A model generated the notes under the pieces. It did not search any database. It had not been told where the DNA came from and was given only the letters and a program-made list of their open reading frames with translations. Below are positions 18,257-25,975 of a stretch of 30,129 bases of DNA, piece by piece. Position numbers and translations under genes: made by a program. Position 1 is the stretch's first letter; each line of letters opens with the position of its first letter. Origin of the DNA: Lysobacterales bacterium (lineage in GTDB: Bacteria; Pseudomonadota; Gammaproteobacteria; Xanthomonadales; SZUA-36); NCBI GenBank assembly GCA_009692275.1, contig SHZL01000004.1:1-30129 (forward strand), in the 5' to 3' direction.

Positions 18257-18286
18257 ATTATAGTTCCAACCAGAACATATATGCAA
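18257..18286 (-). promoter_or_regulatory. Promoter with candidate operator for the MarR-DUF456 operon
   Basis: On the minus strand a perfect -10 (TATAAT, 18262-18257) lies 18 bp from TTGCAT (18286-18281). Between them is the inverted repeat GTTC-CAACCA-GAAC (18263-18276), whose arms extend with one mismatch/indel into TATA-rich flanks. A dimeric repressor bound there would block RNA polymerase, which fits MarR autoregulation. The binding itself is inferred. Confidence 0.55.
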
Positions 18287-18304
18287 ATTAGCCCCGTGGA
18301 TTTA

Positions 18305-18721
18305 TCATGAATCGGGTACATTGCTGCGCAGCAGCTTCAGGCGGCCGCGCCGCACCTTCCCTTCCAGCCGACGCTCGCCGGATGAGCGGGTGGGACGGGT
18401 GGCGATGCGATTTCTTGGCTCAATCAGCGCCTGCTGGATCAGCACCCGAAGACGCGCCAGGGCATCAGCCACGTTCTGTTCCCGCGTGCGGAATCGCTGC
18501 GCCTTGATGACCATGATGCCGAGGTCATTGACGCGGCGGTCCGGCAGGGCTAACAGACGTTGTTTGCAGGCTTCAGGTAAGGAGGAAGCGGGAATGTCAA
18601 AGCGTAAATGCACGGCAGACGAAACCTTGTTGACATTCTGCCCCCCTGCACCCTGGGCGCGAATGGCGCTAAGGTGGACTTCTTCATCCGCCAGGGATAG
18701 CGTTTCAGTGATCTTGAACAT
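18305..18721 (-). CDS. arfB: Alternative ribosome-rescue factor B / peptidyl-tRNA hydrolase ArfB
   Basis: The 138-residue protein has the release-factor catalytic motif GGQ at 26-28 within RAQGAGGQNVNKVSSAV. It ends in a basic tail (about 105-133, rich in Arg and Lys, including GKVRRGRLKLLR) that in ArfB enters the empty mRNA channel of stalled ribosomes. Length matches E. coli YaeJ (140). It lacks the codon-recognition domains of RF1/RF2. The start is 21 bp downstream of the gltD stop on the same strand, so it is probably co-transcribed with gltBD. Confidence 0.94.
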   Translation of the reverse strand: MFKITETLSLADEEVHLSAIRAQGAGGQNVNKVSSAVHLRFDIPASSLPEACKQRLLALPDRRVNDLGIMVIKAQRFRTREQNVADALARLRVLIQQALIEPRNRIATRPTRSSGERRLEGKVRRGRLKLLRSNVPDS

Positions 18722-18742
18722 GGCTGCTCTGCATCTGCCCCG

Positions 18743-20182
18743 TCAGGCTCGCTTCTGCTGGGGTTGTCTTATCTGCAGATGCTGGATAATGGATTTTGCC
18801 GCCGCGCGGGCGTCGGCAATGGCGGTAACCACCAGGTCAGAGCCGCGCACCATGTCGCCGCCGGCAAATATGGCCGGATTGGTGGTCTGGCCGGGCAGGT
18901 GCGAACTGGTCTGCACCAGGCCATTGGCTTGAGTAGCAACGGACAGATCTTGCAGCCAGTCCGGCGGGCTGGGGCGATAGCCAAATGCGAAAATAACCGC
19001 ATCGGCCGGCAATACTTTTTCACTGCCCTTGATCAGCTCGGGCCGGGGGCGCCCGCTGCCACCGGCATCGGTCACCAGGCGCGTACGGGCCACGCGCAAG
19101 CCGTGCAGTTGCTCCCCTACATGCAGCAGGTCCAGTGGCAGGGTGTTGAATTCAAACTGCACACCCTCCTTCATCGCGTGGTCCACCTCCCGCTGCGAAC
19201 CGGGCATATTCTCGCGGTCGCGGCGATAGACGCAGTGCACGGATTCTGCTCCCTGGCGTATGGCGGTGCGCACGCAGTCCATGGCGGTATCACCGCCGCC
19301 GAGCACCAGCACGCGTTGGCCAGCCAGGCTGATGTGCGGGTAGTCGGGTAAATCCAGGTTGTACAGGTACCCGGTTTGGCCAATCAGGAAGGGCAGTGCT
19401 GGAACAATTCCGCCTCGCTCCATGCCGGGCAGGCTCGCTTCCACCGGTGTGTAAGTGCCGGTGCCAAAAAACAGCGCATCGTGCATGCCCAGTAATTCGT
19501 GAGCCTGGATATCACGGCCAATTTCGCAGTTAAGGCGAAAGCGGATGCCCGCTTCTTCAAACACCTCCCGCCGCGTGCGCATGACCTTGAGTTCCAGCTT
19601 GAAATCCGGAATGCCGAAACTCAACAGGCCACCGATCTCGGGATAGCGGTCGTACACGGTCACGCTGATGCCATTGCGCGACAGCACATCAGCAGCCGAG
19701 AGCCCGGCCGGGCCCGCGCCCACCACACCGACACTCCAGGGTGTTGGCCGAACCCGTGAAAGGTCAGGCCGCCAACCGAGTTTGAATGCTTCATCGACGA
19801 TGTAGCGCTCCATCGCACCAATGGTTACGGCACCAAAGCCTGTTTGCAGCGTACACGCCTGCTCGCACAGCCGATCATGAGGGCAGATGCGGCCGCAAAT
19901 TTCCGGCAGGCTGTTGGTCTCGTGGCATAAGGCAGCCGCCTCCAGTATGCGACCTTCAGACGCCAGCTTCAGCCAGTTGGGAATGTAGTTGTGCACCGGG
20001 CACTTCCATTCGCAATACGGGTTGCCGCAGTCCAGGCAACGTTCGCCCTGGTCAGCGGCTTCCGCTGCCGCAAATGGCTTGTAAATTTCGCGGAACTCGC
20101 TGCGACGGATTTCCAGCGGGTAGACATCCGGGTCGCTGCGAGCGCGGTCCAGGAAGGCGAAATCGTCGTGCGGCTTCTTCAT
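18743..20182 (-). CDS. gltD: Glutamate synthase (NADPH) small subunit
   Basis: Started at the ATG at 20182, after a GGGAAAG Shine-Dalgarno, the protein has 479 residues (E. coli 472). The N-terminus holds two Cys clusters for 4Fe-4S centres, C49/C52/C57/C61 and C96/C100/C106/C110. The FAD Rossmann motif GAGPAG is at 155-160, and GGGDTAMDCVRTA followed by YRRDRENMPGS is the NADPH domain. It passes electrons from NADPH to the large subunit. The start is 19 bp after the gltB stop. The frame extends 16 codons upstream into gltB, but that start lacks support. Confidence 0.96.
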   Translation of the reverse strand: MKKPHDDFAFLDRARSDPDVYPLEIRRSEFREIYKPFAAAEAADQGERCLDCGNPYCEWKCPVHNYIPNWLKLASEGRILEAAALCHETNSLPEICGRICPHDRLCEQACTLQTGFGAVTIGAMERYIVDEAFKLGWRPDLSRVRPTPWSVGVVGAGPAGLSAADVLSRNGISVTVYDRYPEIGGLLSFGIPDFKLELKVMRTRREVFEEAGIRFRLNCEIGRDIQAHELLGMHDALFFGTGTYTPVEASLPGMERGGIVPALPFLIGQTGYLYNLDLPDYPHISLAGQRVLVLGGGDTAMDCVRTAIRQGAESVHCVYRRDRENMPGSQREVDHAMKEGVQFEFNTLPLDLLHVGEQLHGLRVARTRLVTDAGGSGRPRPELIKGSEKVLPADAVIFAFGYRPSPPDWLQDLSVATQANGLVQTSSHLPGQTTNPAIFAGGDMVRGSDLVVTAIADARAAAKSIIQHLQIRQPQQKRA

Positions 20183-20201
20183 CGCGTCATCTTTCCCATG
20201 T

Positions 20202-23200
20202 TCAGGCCTTGACCAGCCGCAAGGGCACATCCTGCTGCGAAATGTCCTTACTGGACTGCAGGTCCCGTGGCCTGATGTACACCCAGTGCGGCAACATCAG
20301 ATCAAACTGGTCCAGCACTTTTCTACCCCACTCGCTGCCCGTGAGGTGGACATGAGCGGTTATCAGGCTCTGCAAATGCCGTCGCGGGGCATCAAATCGT
20401 TGTTCTTCCAGCAAGGTAGCCTCGACGAATTCGCGATTGAGCAAGCGTTCGACCAGGCGGTTAGGGTCGAGCACAAACAACTCGCCCCCGGTCATTCCTG
20501 CCGCGAGATTAGGTCCTACCGGACCGAGTATGACCACGGTTCCGCCGGTCATGTATTCGCAGGCATGGTGCCCGGCGCCCTCGATCACGGCCAGGGCGCC
20601 TGAATTGCGTACAGCGAAGCGTTCTCCGGCCTGCCCCTGGGCGTAGAGTTCGCCGCCGGTGGCTCCATACAAGCAGGCATTGCCGCAAATGATGTTGCGT
20701 CGCGCCCTCTGGCGATCCGGGTCGGCGGTGCGCAGCACGATGCGCCCCCCGCACATGCCCTTGCCGACATAGTCATTGGAATCACCGCTAAGGTACAAAC
20801 TGATACCGGGCATGTTCCAGGCTCCCAGGCTTTGGCCGGCGGTCCCCGACAGGCGCACCTGCAGAGTATCCGGCGGCAGGCCTTCACGGCCATGGCGCCG
20901 CGCCACCTCACCCGCCAGCATGGCGCCTATGGAGCGGTCATAGTTGTGGCTGACAAAGTCGCCCGACCAGCTCCTGCCGTGGGCGACGGCGGTGGCCGCA
21001 GCCGCGAGAATTTCATGGTTGAGACGTCCCTGGTCGAACGGCGGGTTGCGCGGCTCGGTACAAAACACCGGCTCGCTCTTGCGCGTGGCGGCCGAACGCA
21101 GGATAGGTGACAGGTCCAGCGCGCGCTGCTTGGGCGTGATACCGGGTAACTGCTGCAGCAAATCGCTGCGGCCAATCAGGTCGGTAAATTGGGCAATACC
21201 CAGTTCCGCCATGATTTCACGCACATCGCGGGCAAGGAAGCGGAAATACGCCATGACCCGTTCCGGCAAACCATGGAAATGCGCATCACGCAGGCGTTTG
21301 TCCTGGGTGGCAACCCCGGTGGCGCAGTTGTTAAGGTGGCAAATGCGCAGGTATTTGCACCCCAGCGCCACCATGGGGCCGGTGCCGAAACCAAAACTCT
21401 CAGCACCCAGAATCGCACCCTTGATCACGTCCAGCCCGGTCTTCAGGCCGCCATCGACCTGCAGGCGAATTTTGTGGCGCAAGCCGTTGTCCACCAGCGA
21501 CTGGTGGGTTTCAGCCAGGCCCAGTTCCCACGGCGCGCCGGCATACTTGACAGAGCTTAAGGCACTGGCCCCGGTACCGCCGTCATAGCCGGCAATGGTG
21601 ATCAGGTCGGCATAGGCCTTGACCACGCCCACCGCGATGGTGCCCACACCGGAACTGGAAACCAGCTTGACGGAAACCAGTGCCGTGGGATTCACCATTT
21701 TCAAGTCGAAAATGAGCTGCGACAAATCTTCGATGGAGTAAATATCGTGATGTGGGGGAGGTGAAATCAGGGTGACCCCCGGGGTGGAGCAGCGCAGTGC
21801 GGCAATTTCTGCACTGACCTTGTGGCCCGGCAGTTGCCCGCCCTCGCCCGGCTTGGCACCCTGGGCGATCTTGATCTGCAACACATCGGCGTTGACCAGG
21901 TAGTGGGCATTGACGCCAAAGCGTCCGGAGGCCACCTGCTTGATGCGTGAATTGCGTTCCGAGTTGAATCGCGCCGGGTCCTCCCCGCCTTCACCGGAAT
22001 TGGAGCGTCCGCCAAGCCGGTTCATGGCCACGGCCAGTGCCTGGTGAGCCTCGGGCGAAAGAGCACCTATGGACATGCCCGCAGAGTCAAATCGTGGGAA
22101 AAGCTTTTCTTCGCTTTCGACCTGGTCAAGGGGCAAGGCCGGGGCTGCGGGCTGCAGCGCCCACAGGTCACGCAGGGTTAACGGCGGCCGCTGGTTAACC
22201 GCATCGGCATAAAGACGGTAGTCGGCCCATGAGCCACTGCTCACGGCCTGCTGCAGGCTCATGACCACACCGGGGTTATAGGCATGTTGCTCGCCGCCAT
22301 GCACGTACCGATAAATTCCGTCGCGGACGGGGACGGCCTGGTCATCCCAGGCCAGTTCATGCACCCGGCGCAGGTCTTCTTCGAGCTCGGCAAAACCGGC
22401 ACCGGCAATCATGGATTTCACTTTCGGGCAGCACAGGCTGGTGACTTCCCTGGAAATACCGATGGCCTCGAATAATTGGGAACCGCGGTAGCTGGCCATG
22501 GTGCAAATACCCATCTTGGACAGGATTTTCAGCAAGCCTTTACGGATACCGCGGCGGTAATTCTTGCGCAGCTCGATGGGATCACCGTGCAAGGCGCCGC
22601 TTTCAATCTGCTGGTTGATGCTTTGAAAGGCCAGGTAAGGATAGATCGCAGTAGCGCCCAGGCCGAGCAACACCGCGTACTGGTGGGGGTCGCGCACTGA
22701 TCCGGTTTCTATCACCAGGTTGGCGCGGGTGCGCTCATGGGCTCGCATCAGCGCCTGGTGAACCGCGCCTACCGCCAGCGGTGCCGGGATGGTCAGTCGC
22801 TCGTAACTGATGTCGCGATCGCTGAGCACCAGGATAGTGACGCCGCTTTTGACCGACGCCAGGCAGCTGGTCACCAGGGCCTCGATGGCGCTGCGCAGAC
22901 CGTATTGCTGCGGGTCGTAGTTGAGGCTGTAACGTTGGTTGCGGTAATGCCTTTGGTCCAGGCCCAGCAGGGTCTGGTATTTAACATAGTTGAGTACGGG
23001 CCAGGGCAGAACTACGCGGTGCGCATGCGAAGCGGTTTCATGGAAGACGTTGTGTTCACGGCCGATGCTGGTTTCCAACGACATCACCGCCGATTCCCGC
23101 AAAGGGTCTATCGGCGGGTTGGTGACCTGGGCAAACCCCTGCCGGAAATAGTCGTAGATAGGGCGATTGCGCAGCGACAGAACGGCCATGGGCGTGTCGT

Positions 23201-24704
23201 CGCCCATCGAACCCACGGGCTCCTGCGACTGCAGTGCGGTTGGATTGAGAACGGCCTCGCACTCTTCCGTGGTGAGGCCAAACAGCTTGTTGAAAGTGGG
23301 CAGCAGGCCAGCTGATTCGCGCATGAACTTGTTGGCGGCTTTGCGTTCCTGCTCGTCGTTATTCCATATCCTTACAACGTTCTCGGTCATCCACTCGCGG
23401 TAGGCATGCCGGGCCTTGAGGTTGTCATCGATGGCGGTGGATTTCCACAGTTTGCCAGTGGTCACATCCACCGCGATCATTTCACCCGGCCCAAGGCGCC
23501 CACGCCGCTTGATGCGGTCGGGCGGGCAGTCCCACACGCCGGTCTCTGAAGCAGCGGTGAAAACACCGTCATGGGTAATGCTGTAGCGCGCCGGGCGCAG
23601 ACCGTTTCTATCCAGGGAGCAGCAGGCTATTTCACCGTTGCTGGTTACCACGCCGGCCGGTCCGTCCCAGGGCTCCTGGTGCATGCTGTTAAATTGCAGG
23701 AAGGCGCGCAGGTCTGGATCCATGTCTTCCCGCACAGCAGGGGGAATCAGCAGGCGCATGGCGCGGAACAGGTCCATGCCTCCGGCCAGGAAAACTTCGA
23801 GCAAATTGTCCAGCGATGATGAATCCGAGCCGGTCTCATTGACCAGGTGCGACAGTGACTCCAGCGCAGGCAACAACGGCGACTGCAGGATTCCCGCGCG
23901 GGCGTTGGCCCAGTCGCGGTTGCTGTTGATGCTGTTGATCTCGCCGTTGTGCGCCAGGAAGCGGAATGGCTGGGCAAAGCTCCAGCGCGGCAGCGTATTG
24001 GTGGAAAAACGCTGATGGCACAAGCCTATGGCCGAGGTCATGCGCGGATCGCGCAGGTCGTGATAAAAATCCGGCAAGTGCGCTGCCTGTACCAGGCCTT
24101 TGTAGACCATGGTCAGGTTTGACAGGGTTACCACGTAATAAAGAGGATCAGGGTCCGCCAGCGCCCGGTGTTCATCAAATGCAATGCGCCGGGCAGCAAA
24201 CAACTGGCGCTCGATGTCGTGCTTGCGCCAGCCGGGGGGTGCATTGACAAACACCTGGTAAATGGCCGGCATGCTGGCCAGGGCCTGTGCACCCACCACG
24301 GCGGGGTTGGTCGGTACTTCGCGCCAGCCTACGACCTCCAGGGAGCGCCGGCCAAGATGGTCAGTGAGTATGCGTTTGCCGCGTTCGATCAGGACATCGT
24401 CAGGGGAGAAGAACACCAGCCCGGCAGCGAAATACTCCGCCAGGCGGAATCCGCAATCGGCGGCAACGGCTCGCAGGAAGGGTTCGGGGAACTGCAGCAT
24501 GATGCCGCAACCGTCGCCCGACTTGCCATCGGCTGCGACTGCTCCGCGGTGGTTCAGCCGGTCCAGCGATTCCAGTGTTGTTTCGACCAGCCAATGGCTT
24601 TTTTGCCCGTCCGTATGGGCAAGCAGGGCAAAACCGCAACTGTCCCTGAAGTCACGCTCCGGGTCGTGCAGTTTGTTGATCGCAATCGGGTCCAATGGTC
24701 GCAT
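20202..24704 (-). CDS. gltB: Glutamate synthase (NADPH) large subunit
   Basis: The 1500-residue protein makes two glutamate from glutamine and 2-oxoglutarate. Cys23 (DSCGFALLA) is the expected catalytic N-terminal Cys after removal of a 22-residue propeptide. The amidotransferase domain is followed by the central domain, the FMN/synthase domain and a C-terminal beta-helix rich in glycine. The 3Fe-4S ligands are C1116, C1122 and C1127, with the family spacing C-x5-C-x4-C. The start has a GGGTG-type ribosome site and no better alternative. With gltD and probably arfB it forms one minus-strand operon. All landmarks are intact. Confidence 0.97.
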   Translation of the reverse strand: MRPLDPIAINKLHDPERDFRDSCGFALLAHTDGQKSHWLVETTLESLDRLNHRGAVAADGKSGDGCGIMLQFPEPFLRAVAADCGFRLAEYFAAGLVFFSPDDVLIERGKRILTDHLGRRSLEVVGWREVPTNPAVVGAQALASMPAIYQVFVNAPPGWRKHDIERQLFAARRIAFDEHRALADPDPLYYVVTLSNLTMVYKGLVQAAHLPDFYHDLRDPRMTSAIGLCHQRFSTNTLPRWSFAQPFRFLAHNGEINSINSNRDWANARAGILQSPLLPALESLSHLVNETGSDSSSLDNLLEVFLAGGMDLFRAMRLLIPPAVREDMDPDLRAFLQFNSMHQEPWDGPAGVVTSNGEIACCSLDRNGLRPARYSITHDGVFTAASETGVWDCPPDRIKRRGRLGPGEMIAVDVTTGKLWKSTAIDDNLKARHAYREWMTENVVRIWNNDEQERKAANKFMRESAGLLPTFNKLFGLTTEECEAVLNPTALQSQEPVGSMGDDTPMAVLSLRNRPIYDYFRQGFAQVTNPPIDPLRESAVMSLETSIGREHNVFHETASHAHRVVLPWPVLNYVKYQTLLGLDQRHYRNQRYSLNYDPQQYGLRSAIEALVTSCLASVKSGVTILVLSDRDISYERLTIPAPLAVGAVHQALMRAHERTRANLVIETGSVRDPHQYAVLLGLGATAIYPYLAFQSINQQIESGALHGDPIELRKNYRRGIRKGLLKILSKMGICTMASYRGSQLFEAIGISREVTSLCCPKVKSMIAGAGFAELEEDLRRVHELAWDDQAVPVRDGIYRYVHGGEQHAYNPGVVMSLQQAVSSGSWADYRLYADAVNQRPPLTLRDLWALQPAAPALPLDQVESEEKLFPRFDSAGMSIGALSPEAHQALAVAMNRLGGRSNSGEGGEDPARFNSERNSRIKQVASGRFGVNAHYLVNADVLQIKIAQGAKPGEGGQLPGHKVSAEIAALRCSTPGVTLISPPPHHDIYSIEDLSQLIFDLKMVNPTALVSVKLVSSSGVGTIAVGVVKAYADLITIAGYDGGTGASALSSVKYAGAPWELGLAETHQSLVDNGLRHKIRLQVDGGLKTGLDVIKGAILGAESFGFGTGPMVALGCKYLRICHLNNCATGVATQDKRLRDAHFHGLPERVMAYFRFLARDVREIMAELGIAQFTDLIGRSDLLQQLPGITPKQRALDLSPILRSAATRKSEPVFCTEPRNPPFDQGRLNHEILAAAATAVAHGRSWSGDFVSHNYDRSIGAMLAGEVARRHGREGLPPDTLQVRLSGTAGQSLGAWNMPGISLYLSGDSNDYVGKGMCGGRIVLRTADPDRQRARRNIICGNACLYGATGGELYAQGQAGERFAVRNSGALAVIEGAGHHACEYMTGGTVVILGPVGPNLAAGMTGGELFVLDPNRLVERLLNREFVEATLLEEQRFDAPRRHLQSLITAHVHLTGSEWGRKVLDQFDLMLPHWVYIRPRDLQSSKDISQQDVPLRLVKA

Positions 24705-24722
24705 GATTCACCCAGCAAAAAC

Positions 24723-24768
24723 GTGCGTCACCACCGGACGGCGCACCCCAGTAGTGAATCTAGTTCAC
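24723..24768 (-). promoter_or_regulatory. Inverted repeats in the gltB leader
   Basis: Two dyads sit just upstream of gltB. GTGAA-TCTAG-TTCAC (24754-24768) could be a protein operator. GTGCG...CGCAC (24723-24727 with 24742-24746) could form a hairpin with a 14-nt loop in the leader RNA. A weak minus-strand promoter (TTCAAA, 17 bp, GATACC) lies just further upstream. No regulator can be named. Confidence 0.3.
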
Positions 24769-24794
24769 AGGGTATCATTCTGGAAGTTAATATT

Positions 24795-24823
24795 TTGAAT
24801 GAATGGGCTCCGAAATTTTATAA
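24795..24823 (+). promoter_or_regulatory. Sigma70-like promoter facing away from gltB
   Basis: TTGAAT (24795-24800) and TTATAA (24818-24823) are 17 bp apart. The alternative -10 TATAAA at 24819-24824 gives 18 bp. No protein gene on the plus strand follows, but a hairpin-rich stretch and a terminator-like hairpin do. The -10 region TTTATAAA is itself palindromic, so it could also serve the minus strand. Confidence 0.45.
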
Positions 24824-24828
24824 AGCCC

Positions 24829-24991
24829 GGTTTCGCTTGCATGCCGAACAGGCAAGCACAGCAAGCAGTCTGCGTGGTGGTGGAGCAGGCGATATTCGGA
24901 GCGAGGGGGGCTCTGTCCACCAACCGCTTTTCCCGGGGGCCGCTTCGTTTGTTGAGCGGAATCCAGGCTAATGCGTTAAAACGCTTTTTTT
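24829..24991 (+). ncRNA. Candidate structured small RNA, about 160 nt, divergent from gltB
   Basis: The unit begins just after the promoter at 24795-24823 and ends in a hairpin with seven T. Within it TGGTGGA (24878-24884) pairs perfectly with TCCACCA (24916-24922), CCGCT (24940-24944) with AGCGG (24955-24959), and GCTTGC with either of two GCAAGC copies near 24835-24866, a possible switch. CCCGG near the 5' end can pair with CCGGG around 24933-24938. Short ORFs on both strands through it have no recognisable protein features. It does not show the hallmarks I know for 6S, SRP, tmRNA or RNase P RNA. A coincidental set of dyads in a leader region remains possible. Confidence 0.4.
24973..24991 (+). 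terminator. Rho-independent terminator-like hairpin
   Basis: GCGTT-AA-AACGC (in practice a 4-bp stem with TAAA loop) is followed immediately by seven T at 24985-24991 on the plus strand. It works only in the plus direction, where the only upstream candidate transcript is the putative small RNA. It overlaps the last codons of the minus-strand membrane-protein gene. The stem is short. Confidence 0.45.
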
Positions 24992-25293
24992 GCGTGGGGT
25001 GAACTGAGCCCGTTGCGCGTGGCCAGCTCCTGTTCCAGCTGACGGATGCGCTCGTGCAAGTGGTCAACATTGTCGTCCAGCATCCGGGCCAGGATCACGC
25101 CCGACTCCTCGTTGAACCCGTCGTTGGCAAGCAACAGGCTGATCACCAGCCATGCAGTGCCAAACAGCAGGACAAAACCCCATTCTGCCTGCCCTGCTTG
25201 CCACAACAGGGACGAAGCGAAGACCAGTGCGCTCAGCCCGGTTGCGATGATCAGGCCGTTGCGCCAGGGGTTTCGCAGTTTCAGTTTGTTCAT
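24976..25293 (-). CDS. Small two-helix membrane protein with cytosolic coiled coil, unknown function
   Basis: Started at the ATG at 25293 (MNKLKLRNPWR) the protein has 105 residues; a start at 25323 would add ten. Two hydrophobic segments are visible, about residues 12-31 (NGLIIATGLSALVFASSLLW) and 37-56 (WGFVLLFGTAWLVISLLLA). A charged amphipathic helix follows (DDNVDHLHERIRQLEQELA) that should form a coiled coil, then a short tail. The basic N-terminus argues for both ends in the cytosol. I do not recognise a family. It lies between gltB and a MarR-type gene, all on the same strand. The last codons overlap the plus-strand terminator-like hairpin. Confidence 0.6.
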   Translation of the reverse strand: MNKLKLRNPWRNGLIIATGLSALVFASSLLWQAGQAEWGFVLLFGTAWLVISLLLANDGFNEESGVILARMLDDNVDHLHERIRQLEQELATRNGLSSPHAKKAF

Positions 25294-25402
25294 GATGTTC
25301 ACGCGGAAAGTAACCGGTCCCATAGAAAGTGGGTGAACAATACCGGTACAGGGCAATGCGGGCTTGTCCGGGGCGGACAAGATGTTGACTGCAGGGCCCT
25401 GG

Positions 25403-25431
25403 CTAAAAGGCCTTAACTGCAGAGGGCAGTT
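25403..25431 (-). terminator. Possible terminator of the second MarR gene
   Basis: A 6-bp perfect stem AACTGC-AGAGG-GCAGTT (25415-25431) begins at the MarR stop codon, and on the minus strand is followed by AAGGCCTTTT. The T-run is short and not adjacent to the stem. Confidence 0.35.
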
Positions 25432-25826
25432 CAGCTTGCGGGCATCTCGCTGCCGAACATTTCCAGGTCTGCCAGTAGTTTACGATGCACTTTTTCGCCC
25501 TTGCTGCTCAGGTAAAGGCGGCGTACACGGCGATCGGCCGGGTCGGATTGCTGTTTGATCCAGCCGCGACCCTGGGTGGTTTCACCCAACAGGGAAATCA
25601 CCCGGGAAACGGTCTTGGCGGAAAGCCCTGTAAGATCAGCAACCTCAACCTGTGTGCTGCCGGCGTGATAGGCCACACACCAAAATACGGCATAGCTGGA
25701 AAGCGACGCTTCACTTTGTCCGAGGAGTTTGAGGGGCTGTGAAAAAGCGCGGCTGAATAACCCGGTCATGGCCCGCTCGGACATAAGCTCTGTAGCGCGT
25801 TTTCTGGGGGAATCCGAGCTCAACAC
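25431..25826 (-). CDS. MarR-family transcriptional regulator (second)
   Basis: The protein has 131 residues from a GTG at 25826; the next codon is TTG, and the strong AAGGAG just upstream is better spaced for that TTG. The winged helix is recognisable: EVADLTGLSAKTVSRVISLL (61-80) is the DNA-binding helix pair and DPADRR (95-100) the wing, followed by LYLSSKGEKV. Homology is weaker than for the MarR gene at 17769-18215. A TATAAT-like -10 (GATAAT on the minus strand, 25864-25859) precedes it. It is divergent from the TMTC-like gene and upstream of the small membrane protein; its targets are unknown. Confidence 0.8.
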   Translation of the reverse strand: MLSSDSPRKRATELMSERAMTGLFSRAFSQPLKLLGQSEASLSSYAVFWCVAYHAGSTQVEVADLTGLSAKTVSRVISLLGETTQGRGWIKQQSDPADRRVRRLYLSSKGEKVHRKLLADLEMFGSEMPAS

Positions 25827-25869
25827 CCTCTCCTTTCAGCGAATGAACCTGCTTGGTTATTATCCACAA

Positions 25870-25897
25870 TTGACCACGCTCGCGACAGAAGTATTAC
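25870..25897 (+). promoter_or_regulatory. Promoter of the TMTC-like gene
   Basis: TTGACC (25870-25875) and TATTAC (25892-25897) are 16 bp apart, about 80 bp before the plus-strand start. The minus-strand -10 for the MarR gene (25859-25864) adjoins it, so a regulator bound here could affect both directions. Confidence 0.45.
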
Positions 25898-25975
25898 ATC
25901 CGCTGCGCCGTGTTTGCGTTGAGCCGCAAGCCAGGGAACCTTGAAGTACCCCGGAGAGGTTCGTAGACTGCGACG

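Noticed and set aside
24765..25070. Short open frames on both strands across the gltB upstream region (24799-25002 plus, 24765-25070 minus)
   Set aside because: No Shine-Dalgarno or domain pattern; Cys/Arg-rich random-looking composition. The hairpins and terminator fit a noncoding unit better.
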